A stretch of 64,000 nt of DNA. It comes from Terribacillus saccharophilus. GTDB lineage: Bacteria > Bacillota > Bacilli > Bacillales > Amphibacillaceae. The stretch's first letter is position 1, and every line of letters starts with the position of its first letter. The stretch is taken from positions 124,001 through 188,000 of the forward strand of contig NZ_NPBJ01000003.1 in NCBI RefSeq assembly GCF_002272075.1. Direction: 5' to 3'. Positions 9,129 through 18,830 of this stretch are shown here, piece after piece. Under the pieces are notes generated by a model, which was not told the DNA's origin, made no database searches, and was given only the letters and a program-made list of their open reading frames with translations. The translations under genes and the position numbers were made by a program.

Positions 9129-9878
9129 ATGAAATACACAGTTATTACAGGAGCAAGCTCAGGTATAGGGTATGAGACAGCGTTAGAATTTGCTGTTCGG
9201 GGGAAAAATTTAATTATAGTTGCAAGAAGATTAGATAAATTAGAAGAACTAAAAACCGCAATTCATAATATAAATCCTCAATTAGATGTTATCATTCGCA
9301 CAGCTGACTTGTCTGTCACAGAACAGGCATATAACCTGTATAACAATTTAAAAGGGTATGAAATTGAGACTTGGATTAATAATGCTGGTCTTGGTGACTC
9401 CTCATTTGTAGCGGAACATAACTTAAATAAAGTTGAAACGATGTTACGGCTTAACATAGAATCTTTAACAATCCTTTCGACATTATTTGTTCGAGATTAT
9501 GCAGAGAAAGAGGGAACGCAGTTAATTAACGTATCATCAGCACTTGGATATGCAATTGCTGTTGGAACTGTCACTTATTCTGCGTCTAAATATTATGTTA
9601 GTGCCTTCACTGAGGGTCTTGCAAAAGAACTAGAATTAAAAGGTGCAAAATTAAAAGCCAAAGTGTTAGCACCTGCAATGACGGAAACAGAATTCGCTAA
9701 AAATGCAACTGATTTGGATAGTTTCAATTATAAAGAAAATTTACCTATGTACCACACAGCTAAGCAAGTAGCTGGATTTATGATGGAAATATACGATAGT
9801 AATGAGGCCGTGGGTATTGTAGATCAAAATTATGAATTCAAGATAAGAAATCAAATTTATCCAATAATAGAAGGTTAA
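9129..9878 (+). CDS. Short-chain dehydrogenase/reductase
   Basis: 249-aa classical SDR. The Rossmann glycine motif TGASSGIG is at residues 7-14, NNAG near 86, and the catalytic YSASK (Tyr150, Lys154) follows a Ser in NVSSALG. It reduces a carbonyl or oxidises an alcohol with NAD(P)(H); the substrate is not evident. AAGGAGAG lies 7 nt before ATG. Likely part of the TetR-controlled reductase set. Confidence 0.88.
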   Translation: MKYTVITGASSGIGYETALEFAVRGKNLIIVARRLDKLEELKTAIHNINPQLDVIIRTADLSVTEQAYNLYNNLKGYEIETWINNAGLGDSSFVAEHNLNKVETMLRLNIESLTILSTLFVRDYAEKEGTQLINVSSALGYAIAVGTVTYSASKYYVSAFTEGLAKELELKGAKLKAKVLAPAMTETEFAKNATDLDSFNYKENLPMYHTAKQVAGFMMEIYDSNEAVGIVDQNYEFKIRNQIYPIIEG

Positions 9879-9910
9879 TTTATGTAGTTTTTTATTTGAA
9901 AGGTGAAAGA

Positions 9911-10033
9911 ATGAATCGACACGGTTGGAATGCAGAGATTGCTTTGGAGAACTTCGTGTTTTTCTTCTACCGTTCAACTGAAACAAATAAATCTGCGGAA
10001 ATGGCATCTTTACAAAGGAGTATCAATCAATAA
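9911..10033 (+). CDS. Short ORF between SDR and OYE, possibly a remnant
   Basis: 40 codons from ATG 9911, preceded by GAAAGGTGAAAGA, to TAA 10033. The product (MNRHGWNAEIALENFVFFFY...) matches nothing I recognise and may be the truncated front of a lost gene. Kept only because of the plausible ribosome site. Confidence 0.2.
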   Translation: MNRHGWNAEIALENFVFFFYRSTETNKSAEMASLQRSINQ

Positions 10034-10114
10034 AGCAAATTCCTTTTTTCTTAGCCAATTCTTGTGCAATCATTCCACTAATATCAATATACCTATGAAC
10101 AAGGAGGAAGTTAT

Positions 10115-11176
10115 ATGAGCAAGTTATTTGAATCAGTCAAAATTGGAAACATAGAACTAAAAAACCGTTTGGGTATGGCACCAATGACAAGGAGTAGAGC
10201 ACTTCCAGATGGCACACCAAGTGATTTGGCAGCAGAGTATTACGGCCAACGTGCATCTGTTGGTTTAATAATAAGTGAAGGCACTCAACCCTCAGATGAT
10301 GGTCAGGGATATTCTAATACACCTGGTATTTATACAGAATCACACATTGAGGGATGGAAAAAGGTAACATCAAAAGTGCACAACGAAGGAGGACGAATCT
10401 TTATTCAACTTATGCATGTAGGCCGTGTATCACATCCCGACAATACGCCTCATCACCGTCAAGCTGTGGCGCCTTCTGCTATTGCGCCTAATACAGAAAT
10501 ATTTACAGCACAAGGGATGAAGGAGATTCCTGCACCTAGAGCGTTGAGTGAAGAAGAAATAAAGGATGTTATAAATGAGTTTCGCTTAGCAGCACGAGCA
10601 GCGGTAGAAGCTGGTGCAGATGGGGTTGAGATCCACGGAGCAAATGGTTACATTATTCAGCAGTTCTTAAGTGAAAATGCAAATCACCGTCAGGATGCGT
10701 ATGGTGGAACGATTGAAAATCGCTCGCGATTTGCCATTGAAGTAGCAAAAGCAGTTGTGGATGAGATTGGTCCAGAGCGAACGGGCATACGCTTCTCTCC
10801 TCAAGGAACACTAAATGGTATAGAAGAGGGCGAAACAAGTAGTGAGATGTATCGTTATTTAATCAGCGAGTTAGATAAGCTCAACCTTGCATATCTACAC
10901 ATCATGCACTTCGGAAACGAATCATTAATACAAGATATACGTCAACTTTGGTCACAAGCACTTCTTGTTAACCGAGCAGGACGTACTTTAGACCAACTTA
11001 CAGTAGACTTGGATAATGAACTTGCAGACGTTATAACTGTAGGGACTTGGATGATAGCCAACCCGGACTTTGTCGAGCGATTAAAATTGGATGCCCCCCT
11101 AAATACGCCTGATAGAAATACCATTTATGCAGGAGGAGCGGAAGGGTATACAGATTATCCGTTTTTAAAAGAATAA
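10115..11176 (+). CDS. Old Yellow Enzyme family ene-reductase
   Basis: 353-aa FMN-containing NAD(P)H oxidoreductase of the NemA/YqjM superfamily, a (beta/alpha)8 barrel. Visible: N-terminal LKNRLGMAPMTRSRA, the substrate-binding His-x-x-Asn pair in HGANGYIIQQFL (His174, Asn177), and C-terminal MIANPDFVERL with GGAEGYTDYPF. It reduces activated C=C bonds of enones, quinones or nitro compounds. AAGGAGGAAG lies 7 nt before ATG. A terminator separates it from the next reductase. Confidence 0.93.
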   Translation: MSKLFESVKIGNIELKNRLGMAPMTRSRALPDGTPSDLAAEYYGQRASVGLIISEGTQPSDDGQGYSNTPGIYTESHIEGWKKVTSKVHNEGGRIFIQLMHVGRVSHPDNTPHHRQAVAPSAIAPNTEIFTAQGMKEIPAPRALSEEEIKDVINEFRLAARAAVEAGADGVEIHGANGYIIQQFLSENANHRQDAYGGTIENRSRFAIEVAKAVVDEIGPERTGIRFSPQGTLNGIEEGETSSEMYRYLISELDKLNLAYLHIMHFGNESLIQDIRQLWSQALLVNRAGRTLDQLTVDLDNELADVITVGTWMIANPDFVERLKLDAPLNTPDRNTIYAGGAEGYTDYPFLKE

Positions 11177-11212
11177 AACAGACATGCTATGAATGATTGA
11201 TAAACGAAAGAA

Positions 11213-11243
11213 AAACCATCAATGTAAGAGTTGATGGTTTTTT
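11213..11243 (+). terminator. Terminator between OYE and MDR genes
   Basis: AAACCATCAA (11214-11223 region) pairs with TTGATGGTTT around TGTAAGAG, followed by a T-run and then the ribosome site of the next gene. Confidence 0.75.
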
Positions 11244-11260
11244 AAAAGGAGATTAAGAAT

Positions 11261-12262
11261 ATGAAAGCTGCTCAAATCACAAAATACTCAAAAAACATTG
11301 AAGCACAAATTGTTGATATCCCTATACCAAGTATTAAAGATAACGAAGTACTGATAAAGGTAAAAGTTGCTGCGGTAAATCCACTTGAAATCTTAAATAT
11401 CACAGGAAGTGTAAAGTTAATACAAGACTATAATATGCCTCTTATATTAGGAAATGAACTTACAGGGATAGTTGAAAAAGTGGGTAAACATGACTATGGG
11501 TTTAAGGTTGGAGATCCTATTTATACAAGACTCCCTATTGAAAAAATTGGGGCATTTGCAGAATATGTTGCAGTTGATGCTAAATCCATATGGCATTTGC
11601 CGAAAAATTTAGATTTCGCTACTGGAGCTGGTGCACCTTTAACTGGTTTGACGGCATATCAAGGCTTAGTTGAAGAGTTAGGAGCAAAGAAGGGACAAAC
11701 AGTGTTTATACCAGGGGGATCCGGAAGTTTTGGACAAATGGCTGTTCCTATAGCTAAAGCAATGGGATTAAAGGTTATTGTTTCTGGTAGTCCTTCCGCT
11801 AAAGAGAGAACGTTGAATGCTGGTGCAGATCAATATATTGATTATACAAAAGAAAATTACTGGGAAATATTAGACGAAGTTGATTTTGTAATCGATACTC
11901 TAGGTGCTGATGAATTCGAACGCGAGTTATCCATTATCAAACCAGGTGGTCGGTTACTAAGTCTTCGTACTGCACCAAATAAACAATTTGCAATAGATAA
12001 AGGTCTGCCTAAATGGAAACAACTTATTTTTGGATTAGTAGGCTCGAAATTTGATAAGAAAGCACGGAAAAAAGGTGTTCAATATCGCTTCATTTTCGTA
12101 AGAGCTGACGGAACACAATTGGAAAAAATCACAAAAATCATTGAAGAAAACAATATTGTTCCAGCCATTGACCCTGCCAATTTTACAATTGATGACATTA
12201 ATGATGCATTACATTTAGTAGCAAAAGGAAAGACAAAAGGAAAAGTAGTTATTAAATTTTGA
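11261..12262 (+). CDS. Zinc-free MDR-family NADP-dependent oxidoreductase (quinone reductase type)
   Basis: 333 aa. N-terminal GroES-like alcohol-dehydrogenase domain (VAAVNPLEILN, GNELTGIVEKVG) and a Rossmann domain with GGSGSFGQMAVPIAK (about residues 151-165). The zinc-ligand set of true alcohol dehydrogenases is absent, as in quinone and enoyl reductases. Likely reduces quinones or enals with NADPH. AAGGAGATT precedes ATG. Fits the electrophile-detoxification neighbourhood. Confidence 0.88.
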   Translation: MKAAQITKYSKNIEAQIVDIPIPSIKDNEVLIKVKVAAVNPLEILNITGSVKLIQDYNMPLILGNELTGIVEKVGKHDYGFKVGDPIYTRLPIEKIGAFAEYVAVDAKSIWHLPKNLDFATGAGAPLTGLTAYQGLVEELGAKKGQTVFIPGGSGSFGQMAVPIAKAMGLKVIVSGSPSAKERTLNAGADQYIDYTKENYWEILDEVDFVIDTLGADEFERELSIIKPGGRLLSLRTAPNKQFAIDKGLPKWKQLIFGLVGSKFDKKARKKGVQYRFIFVRADGTQLEKITKIIEENNIVPAIDPANFTIDDINDALHLVAKGKTKGKVVIKF

Positions 12263-12286
12263 AGGTGAGTAGGAGTAGAAGTAGCA

Positions 12287-12436
12287 ATGTCGATTCATTA
12301 TTCTTATATTGACGCACCTAACTTATTTATTCAGCACCAGAATGGTAAACGGTATGCTTATAGAGAATTAGGCATTCCATTTGGAAAGGTTAATCGTATA
12401 CCATCTTATTTTAATTCACTTAGATACTCGATATGA
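12287..12436 (+). pseudogene. Alpha/beta-hydrolase N-terminal remnant
   Basis: The 49-codon frame contains APNLFIQHQNGKRYAYRELG, which resembles the opening strand of alpha/beta hydrolases of the chloroperoxidase/haloalkane type (F.E.NG..YAYRELG), then runs out of homology and stops. No catalytic residues remain. Confidence 0.5.
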
Positions 12437-12595
12437 AAACGTTTCATCTGATTAGGTAATAACATCGATGTACATATACAAAACCCAGATTATATTCCGA
12501 CTCTTATCCGACTACGTATGGAATGGGTATAATCACTGGCTTAACGGAACAAGAGTAGTGTGAAGCACTTTTTAAATAAGGAGCTGTCATTTAGT
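12437..12595. other. Gap with no gene
   Basis: Stops in all frames. The part from about 12556 (AAGCACTTTTTAAATAAG...GCTGTCATT) recurs at 61865 ahead of the other Spo0E-like remnant, so both copies descend from the same locus type. Confidence 0.4.
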
Positions 12596-12718
12596 GAAGC
12601 AAGGTTTATTTATTAAGAGCGATTGAGGATAAAACGCGTTGAGATGATTAAACACGGATTAGAACAGGGTTTAACATACGATAATACAATTCGCTTAAGT
12701 CAACTTTTGAAAAATTAG
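12596..12718 (+). pseudogene. Spo0E-like aspartyl-phosphatase remnant
   Basis: LLRAIEDK is readable in one frame and VEMIKHGLEQGLTYDNTIRL...QLL in the next, together giving the Spo0E-like two-helix signature (IE..R.EMI..GL..GL....TI..SQ.LD.L). A single-base frameshift around 12637 breaks it. Spo0E-like phosphatases remove phosphate from Spo0A in Bacillaceae. Confidence 0.6.
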
Positions 12719-12746
12719 ATAAACCTGTTCATTCTTAATATAGAAA

Positions 12747-12779
12747 GGCTGTACACTACATCGGTGTACAGCCTTTTTT
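12747..12779 (+). terminator. Intrinsic terminator
   Basis: GGCTGTACAC (12747-12756) pairs perfectly with GTGTACAGCC (12764-12773), followed by six T. Confidence 0.85.
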
Positions 12780-12827
12780 CTAGATCCTTTTCTGTCATAT
12801 CTTAAAGAAAATTCGAGAAATATTCTC

Positions 12828-13124
12828 TTAATCTTTTTCAACCATTGTTTTGTTAACATATATTAAGATAATTAAATTTAAGATTAGCATAATTTCGAGT
12901 GCAGTTGCACTCCATGACCACGAAAGAGTGAAAGGCACAATGATTAAAACAGCACCAGTAATTAAATAAAAAGAACTTACGAGATTAATAAATTTTTGCC
13001 TTTTTTTGCGTATACGCTGCTGATTATATCCTCTTAGAAGATGTAATTTTTTTTTGACTGCAACTAGATAAGCTACAACAATAAATGCAATACCGAGTAA
13101 TCCAGATATTATTTGAATTTGCAT
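12828..13124 (-). CDS. DUF3784-like small membrane protein
   Basis: 98 aa, three hydrophobic segments (residues about 5-24, 48-68, 72-92). The first is followed by KKKLHLLRGYN, the lysine-rich loop plus GYN characteristic of DUF3784 proteins of Firmicutes. Function unknown. The minus-strand leader shows AGGTGAT just before ATG. It stands alone. Confidence 0.65.
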   Translation of the reverse strand: MQIQIISGLLGIAFIVVAYLVAVKKKLHLLRGYNQQRIRKKRQKFINLVSSFYLITGAVLIIVPFTLSWSWSATALEIMLILNLIILIYVNKTMVEKD

Positions 13125-13139
13125 ATAATCACCTCATGT

Positions 13140-13653
13140 ATTATACGTTTAAGTATATGCAAGGATTCTAAAAAAAATTAGGAGAATACTTGCTTTTCTC
13201 TTTAATAAAACGTAACCAATTAACAGTCGCCTAATGGGTTTGCTACGGCTTTAAAATCAAGCTACACGGAAGCTGCTATATGTTAGAAGAGAGATGATGT
13301 ATATACATCAATTAACTATTCTTGATCTCTATCTTGTAGCGTTCTTAGCCTTTCCTTTGGAATTTCCTAAAAGCTCTCCTGTTCCTTATGTTCAGTGATT
13401 ATATTGTAACTGAGTAAATCTTCGACCATATCCATTTGGAGTTTTTCAGTGACATCGCTTCAGTGCATGCCTTTTTGTTCAACTTATTTTTTTTCCATTT
13501 ATTTATCTTTTTATCTAGCAAGTCATACAGCTATTCCACTCGATCAGAAAGCTTATAAAAAAACGATAATGCAACTCACTTTTGTCTTAGGATAATGAGT
13601 AATATCTGCTTTTCTTTGAGTGTTATCTAATACATAAAAGATTATCATTAATA
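13140..13653. other. Gene-poor stretch with a decayed minus-strand frame
   Basis: No intact ORF. On the minus strand about 13330-13450 reads TEKLQMDMVEDLLSYNIITE, a stop, and then PKERLRTLQDRDQE, which looks like a once-coding tail with a nonsense mutation. Family not recognised. Confidence 0.3.
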
Positions 13654-14517
13654 TTATTGATATTTTGTTTTTTGTGTATTGATAATGTCAAATAATTCTT
13701 TCAGTATTTGTTGATAAGCTAACTGTGAGGAGGATAGTATCTGTAATTGACGAATAGCTCCTTCACAGACACCCCATCTTATATATGAACTTTGAGTTTC
13801 TTCAAATATAAAACTCATTAATTCTTTTTCCTCTTGTGAAAATTCATCACAATTTATCATGTTGTCGAGTAATCTTCTTATTTCTCTAATAGCTGATTCT
13901 TGATCGTCCAGTGAATTAGGCGATTTATACGGAAATAGAATTTGATTAGTTTGCTTTGTAATTTCAATGTTATTTTCTAAACGTAATATATTGTAATCTA
14001 AGATATCAGAGCTACTTATATTCAGCTTTATTTGGTCGGAATATCTAAACTGATAACCCAAACCCCCAATAAAATGAGTGGATAAATCCATTGCACTTTT
14101 CTCGATTTCTTTTCCATAAACGTCTATTAGGCGTTTTGCAAGCCAATTTAGTTCTTTATAATGGCTTTCTTTCATGTAACTTTGTAATTCCTCATCATTT
14201 TCACCTAAAGAGATATTATATAACTCTGAGATTTTCTCAGTCCCATAAACTGAGTGCTTCACGCGAAGCTGAGAATAAAATAGCTGCTTATCATATAGAC
14301 TTCCGTCGAGTAGCAACATATTTTGTTGTTCATCAACTTTTTCGTCAACTTTTTGAATAATATAAAGAATTAATTGTGATTTCGTAGAGAAGTAATTATA
14401 AAATGTTCCTTTGGAAACTTTGGCTTGTTCCAAGATATCCTGGATTGCAGTATCGTGATAGCCTTTTGTTCGAAATAACTGTTTGGCCACTTCAATAATT
14501 TTTTCTTTTTTACCCAT
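13654..14517 (-). CDS. TetR/AcrR-family regulator, long form
   Basis: 287 aa, longer than the usual ~190-200. The N-terminal HTH (residues about 1-50) is clear: AKQLFRTKGYHDTAIQDILE then KVSKGTFYNYFSTKSQL. The extended C-terminal helical domain is of the kind seen in several Bacillus TetR proteins. It points away from the GNAT gene, with which it shares the 14518-14717 interval, so it may control that gene or itself. Confidence 0.88.
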   Translation of the reverse strand: MGKKEKIIEVAKQLFRTKGYHDTAIQDILEQAKVSKGTFYNYFSTKSQLILYIIQKVDEKVDEQQNMLLLDGSLYDKQLFYSQLRVKHSVYGTEKISELYNISLGENDEELQSYMKESHYKELNWLAKRLIDVYGKEIEKSAMDLSTHFIGGLGYQFRYSDQIKLNISSSDILDYNILRLENNIEITKQTNQILFPYKSPNSLDDQESAIREIRRLLDNMINCDEFSQEEKELMSFIFEETQSSYIRWGVCEGAIRQLQILSSSQLAYQQILKELFDIINTQKTKYQ

Positions 14518-14717
14518 AAATTCTAACTCCTTAAAATATTATTGACATCATCATAATACCAAATTATCATAAAAATAAACCGAAGTATAGAAAAATACAC
14601 TTACGTTCAATCGGTGCGAAAGGATCGAACCAACATACCAGAGGTTTAATACCTTTCCCAAGAATTATGAAGAGACCCCAAATAAGAATCCTGTCTATAA
14701 AACAAAGAGGTGATAAA

Positions 14718-15182
14718 ATGAGTGTTATAATTGAACAATTTACAATGGCTACCAACTCTCATTATGAATTGCTATTAGATGCTGATCCATCGAGGAAGAT
14801 CGTCGACTCCTATCTCTCTAAAAGCCATCGTATAGAAGCTAGGTGGGGGCTCCAAATAATCGGAGTTATTATTCTTATGCCAACACGACCTGAGACACTG
14901 GAAATAGTTAACATAGCAGTGAACAACGACTTTCAAAATCAAGGAATCGGAAGATTATTAATTGAATACGCTCTTGAATATGCCAGAGAACATAAATTTA
15001 AGACAGTGGAAATTGGTACTGGAAGTACAAGTCTTGGATCACTATATTTATATCAAAAATGTGGTTTTAGAATGACTCATATAGATAGAGATTACTTCTC
15101 AAGGCATTATGATGAAGAAATAATAGAAAATAAAATTGTATTAAGAGATATGGTGAGAATGTCACAAGATGTATGTTATTGA
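14718..15182 (+). CDS. GNAT-family N-acetyltransferase
   Basis: 154 aa from ATG 14718, preceded by AGAGGTGAT; an upstream in-frame ATG at 14667 lacks a ribosome site. The acetyl-CoA pyrophosphate loop is NDFQNQGIGRLLIEYAL (Q/R-x-x-G-x-G/A form), followed by the beta5 strand KTVEIGTGS and LYLYQKCGFR. The acceptor substrate is unknown. Confidence 0.88.
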   Translation: MSVIIEQFTMATNSHYELLLDADPSRKIVDSYLSKSHRIEARWGLQIIGVIILMPTRPETLEIVNIAVNNDFQNQGIGRLLIEYALEYAREHKFKTVEIGTGSTSLGSLYLYQKCGFRMTHIDRDYFSRHYDEEIIENKIVLRDMVRMSQDVCY

Positions 15183-15187
15183 TGCAG

Positions 15188-15218
15188 AAAGCCCTCATGA
15201 ATAACGATGAGGGCTTTT
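15188..15218. terminator. Bidirectional terminator between convergent genes
   Basis: AAAGCCCTCAT and ATGAGGGCTTT form an 11-bp stem around GAATAACG. A T-run on the plus strand and an A-run on the other side fit use by both the GNAT gene and the convergent hydrolase. Confidence 0.8.
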
Positions 15219-15223
15219 ATCTT

Positions 15224-16105
15224 TTAATTATTTGAGAAACTTAGAACTCTTTTATTAACTTGCACAGGCTTTTCCATCGACAACAGATGACCAACTCCTT
15301 TTATTATTTCTACTGTAATATGAGGAGATGAGTTCTTAGCACGATTATAAGCTTCCAGAGGATCATACATTACTTCTTTTTCTCCCAATAACAGTAGAAG
15401 TTGAGTTTGAATTTCAGCTAATTCGTCATCCATGAATATATAAGGAAATGCTTGTTTTGCTTGAGTTGCTTTTTGTGTAGGGGCCTCAGTCTTCCACTGC
15501 ATTCCAGCTATTAATTGTTGTTCTATATGAGAATTAACAGTATGACGGTCATTAAAAATCCATTTTAGAAAGTTTTTAACCCCTACTTCGTTACTAACCA
15601 GCCCCATGGCGTAAGTATAGAATTCCCGATTGAAAGGAATGTAAGTAGCAGCTGGACTCATAATAACAGCTTTGTTTACCTTATGAGGGAAAAAGGTCAA
15701 GAAATTAACCGTATGTAAAGCTCCATAGGATATACCTACAATATTTGTCTTATCGATCTGCAGAGATTCTAGCAATTCGTTTAACCAAGTAGCGTAACTT
15801 AATCGATCTAAAAATTGTTTTTCTAAAATGCTTTTATTCTTATCTCCTACGATATCAACACAAATGACTCTATATTGCTTACTCCATTCTGCCACATTTG
15901 GATACCACATTGTCGAACTCATTTTAGCTCCATGCAAGAGGATTAGGGGTGGAGACAACAGATCTCCACTCTCAATTATATATGTTTTTCCATAAGTAGT
16001 TTCTAAAAAATACGAGGAAAATTTTGTTGGCCATAGCGCGTTTAATACTCTATCGTAAGATTGAAAATACATACTTTTGGGATCGTCTGACTTTAAATGA
16101 TTCAT
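15224..16105 (-). CDS. Alpha/beta-fold hydrolase
   Basis: 293 aa. Oxyanion region LILLHGAKMSSTMWYPN (about 51-67), nucleophile elbow GISYGA with Ser126, acid in the LLLLGEKEVMYDP loop, and catalytic His in GVGHLLSMEKP near the C-terminus. An esterase or related hydrolase; substrate unknown. Followed on the minus strand by the terminator at 15188-15218; the tyrosine phosphatase gene lies 27 nt upstream, so the two may be co-transcribed. Confidence 0.88.
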   Translation of the reverse strand: MNHLKSDDPKSMYFQSYDRVLNALWPTKFSSYFLETTYGKTYIIESGDLLSPPLILLHGAKMSSTMWYPNVAEWSKQYRVICVDIVGDKNKSILEKQFLDRLSYATWLNELLESLQIDKTNIVGISYGALHTVNFLTFFPHKVNKAVIMSPAATYIPFNREFYTYAMGLVSNEVGVKNFLKWIFNDRHTVNSHIEQQLIAGMQWKTEAPTQKATQAKQAFPYIFMDDELAEIQTQLLLLLGEKEVMYDPLEAYNRAKNSSPHITVEIIKGVGHLLSMEKPVQVNKRVLSFSNN

Positions 16106-16132
16106 TAGAATTCCTCCATTTGCATAATACTC

Positions 16133-16918
16133 TTACTCAATTATTAATTCTTGAAATCTTTTTAGGTTATATTCTGGTATTTTACAAGCCAGTTTTAAAA
16201 AACTTTCCAAATCTCCATATTGATTAAAAATATTGTTACATGCTTCTTCTAAATATTCTTCCCTAGCCTCTAAAATAGGTTTTATATGTTCTGGTGGAAC
16301 ACGAAATAAGCTTGCCCACTGAATGAACTTTTCTTTCTTTTTCATAGGAACAGCGATTAACTGGTTAGAAAGAAGATAGTCGTCCATTACTATTTTGTAT
16401 GGAACTCCCGCAAACAATTGGATAACAGCCGATATAAAGCCAGTACGGTCTTTTCCTCCCGTACAATGGATGAGTGCCGGCAAGTTTCTTTGATCTGAAA
16501 GAAAAATAATAATCTGTTTTATTTCTTCGGATATTTCACTAGCCATGTGTTTATACATATCTTTCATAATGTCTTCAAAATTAATAGAATTCGACTTTGT
16601 AACTAGAAATTTAAAGAATTCAAGAAGTGTAAATTCTCTACTTTTATCGTGAATAGATATATTTAATACTTGGACCTTCGTATTACTTTGGAGGCGGCTG
16701 ATTTTAGACTTCTGTTCATTCAGGGTTCTTAAGTCACAGATAGATTTTATATTCAATTGATTGAACTTTTTTAAATCGTTTTTAGATAGTCGCGACAATT
16801 CTCCTGATCGGAATAATATACCGGTTTTCATCATACGCCCATCTTTGGTTGGAAGTCCGCCAATATCTCTGAAATTATATAGCTTTTCAAATTTATAGAT
16901 GTCTTTTCTATCTGGCAT
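16133..16918 (-). CDS. Tyrosine-protein phosphatase (Y_phosphatase3 type)
   Basis: 261 aa. The signature loop HCTGGKDRTG has His151, nucleophile Cys152 and Arg158. The N-terminus has the family's NFRDIGG...DGRMMKTGILFRSGELSRL segment. These enzymes act on phosphotyrosine/phosphoserine or phosphoinositide-like substrates. Start ATG 16918 is preceded by GGGAGAAATGTT on the coding strand. Transcribed from the same strand as the flanking exporter and hydrolase. Confidence 0.92.
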   Translation of the reverse strand: MPDRKDIYKFEKLYNFRDIGGLPTKDGRMMKTGILFRSGELSRLSKNDLKKFNQLNIKSICDLRTLNEQKSKISRLQSNTKVQVLNISIHDKSREFTLLEFFKFLVTKSNSINFEDIMKDMYKHMASEISEEIKQIIIFLSDQRNLPALIHCTGGKDRTGFISAVIQLFAGVPYKIVMDDYLLSNQLIAVPMKKKEKFIQWASLFRVPPEHIKPILEAREEYLEEACNNIFNQYGDLESFLKLACKIPEYNLKRFQELIIE

Positions 16919-16987
16919 AACATTTCTCCCTAAATACTTAAAAGAGAGTTTTAAATAAGGAGGATCACTCTTTTAATAAGATATTGT

Positions 16988-18418
16988 TTATTTAGCTTCT
17001 TTTGATGGAGAAGCTATAAAAAGACACAATGTAAATGCAATGGTTATTAGAATGAAACCGGACATAAAGGCCTTATTAAGTCCATTCAGCAACGGAGTCA
17101 TTGTAGTGCCACCATAAGAGTTTGAATATTTAGTCACCGCAGCAGACATAATCCCCACCATTACTGCGGATCCTAGAGAAGCAAACACTTGTCGAACAGT
17201 ATTCGTAATTGCAGAGCCGTGACTTATCAAACTATTAGACAGTGCATTTATTCCCGCTGTGGCCAAAGGCATCATAACAAATCCCATACCTAGCATTCTT
17301 AATGAATAAAGACAAACAATCCACCAAGTAGCTGTATCCTCCGTAAGGAAAAAGAATGGAAAAGTTGCTACAGCTAGAATGAACATGCCAATCATTGATA
17401 TTTTTTTAACACCATACTTATCGAATAGCTTACCTGATATTGGTGAGATAATTCCCAGCACAATCGCGCCAGGAAGTAATATCAGACCTGATTGAAGTGC
17501 CGATAAGTTTTTTAAAGTTTGTGTATAAATAGGTAAGAGAATCTCAAATCCAATCATTGTCATAAAAATAATAGCGACGATAATTGTAGACAATGTAAAA
17601 GTTTTACTTTTAAATACTCGTAACTCTAAAAAGGGTTGTGTTAGTTTAGATTGTCGATGAGAAAATAAACTTATAAAAATAATGCCCGCTACGCAAGAGA
17701 GCCATGTGATTTTATTTTGCCACCCTATATTACCGGCAACACTAATCCCATATAGAAGTAACCCTAAACCTAAGCTACTAAGCATAATAGAAAGTACATC
17801 AATCTTCGGTTTATTTAAATTTATGACATTTCTCATATAGAAACATGCAAGCAATATATTAACCATGGTAATTGGAAGAATTATATAAAATAAGTATCGC
17901 CAATTAAAATAATCAACAATCCATCCAGATAAAGTGGGCGCAATAGCGGGTGCAAACGCTATAACAACTCCTACTAACCCCATAGCTTCTCCTCGCCGTT
18001 CAACAGGATATACCAAAAACATCAGCGTCTGCATTAAAGGAATCATTAATCCTGACCCAATGGCTTGAATGATGCGTCCTATAAGTAGCATGTTATACGT
18101 AGTACTGATTGCACAAATTACAGTTCCTATTGCAAAGCTAAACATTGCTACCATAAATAATTTTTTATTATTTATGGTATTTAACAAGAATGCTGAAGTG
18201 GGAATCATTATGCCACTGATCAACATAAATGCAGTGATAAGCCATTGTGCATTAACTGCACTAATGTCTAAATCATCCATTATCTTTGGTAGAGCCGTGA
18301 CTAATAACGTCTGATTTATAATGGTTAGAAAAGTACCAACCATTATAACGAGTACAAATCCTGTTCGATTAAATTGATTTCCGTAAATGTCGATTGGGTG
18401 CGTTCTAATTTTTGTCAC
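16988..18418 (-). CDS. MFS multidrug exporter, DHA2 (14-TM) family
   Basis: 476 aa with about 14 hydrophobic segments. Features: FLTIINQTLLVTALPKIMDD in TM1, GRIIQAIGSGLMIPLMQ (motif B region), and GLVGVVIAFAPAIAPTLSGW (antiporter motif C). DHA2 proteins export drugs or amphiphiles using the proton gradient. The leader 18419-18640 has no gene. The phosphatase and hydrolase follow on the same strand. Confidence 0.9.
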   Translation of the reverse strand: MTKIRTHPIDIYGNQFNRTGFVLVIMVGTFLTIINQTLLVTALPKIMDDLDISAVNAQWLITAFMLISGIMIPTSAFLLNTINNKKLFMVAMFSFAIGTVICAISTTYNMLLIGRIIQAIGSGLMIPLMQTLMFLVYPVERRGEAMGLVGVVIAFAPAIAPTLSGWIVDYFNWRYLFYIILPITMVNILLACFYMRNVINLNKPKIDVLSIMLSSLGLGLLLYGISVAGNIGWQNKITWLSCVAGIIFISLFSHRQSKLTQPFLELRVFKSKTFTLSTIIVAIIFMTMIGFEILLPIYTQTLKNLSALQSGLILLPGAIVLGIISPISGKLFDKYGVKKISMIGMFILAVATFPFFFLTEDTATWWIVCLYSLRMLGMGFVMMPLATAGINALSNSLISHGSAITNTVRQVFASLGSAVMVGIMSAAVTKYSNSYGGTTMTPLLNGLNKAFMSGFILITIAFTLCLFIASPSKEAK

Positions 18419-18634
18419 TTCTTTTGTCTTCCTCTCACACTAAATTAAACTGTAGTATATTTTTATGAACTCTAGTTCAATACCATGATAGAATTGAATA
18501 ATAAAGATGTCAATACCATTTTTTGGGACAATCAGTTGATGAAACGTCCTTCATTATAATGAATTATCTTCATATTTTAATTAGGCCTGTGTGATTTATA
18601 TGATGCTTTTTTAATCGACTTTTAAGGAGATCTG

Positions 18635-18803
18635 ATGTCTGAAACAGGGGCGGAAGGAGACCAAATTCTATACATGGGAAGGCGCAGGTGATTTCGGCGT
18701 GAATGCCAACATTACCTTCCAAGGAAACCCTGCTGTCGTACAATCAAAGGCAGAGCTAGGATTAGATGATGAAGCATCAGAAGAGGACAAAAAAGAGACT
18801 TAA
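18635..18803 (+). pseudogene. DUF3862 lipoprotein remnant, copy 1 (C-terminal part)
   Basis: From 18654 one frame reads KETKFYTWEGAGDFGVNANI then TFQGNPAVVQSKAELGLDD and stops at 18803. This is the SmpA/BamE-like C-terminal half of Bacillus DUF3862 lipoproteins. The N-terminal half and signal peptide are missing, and the ATG at 18635 with AAGGAGA is out of frame with it. Confidence 0.6.
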
Positions 18804-18830
18804 ACAGCTGAAGCTGGAAGGAGCTCTAAA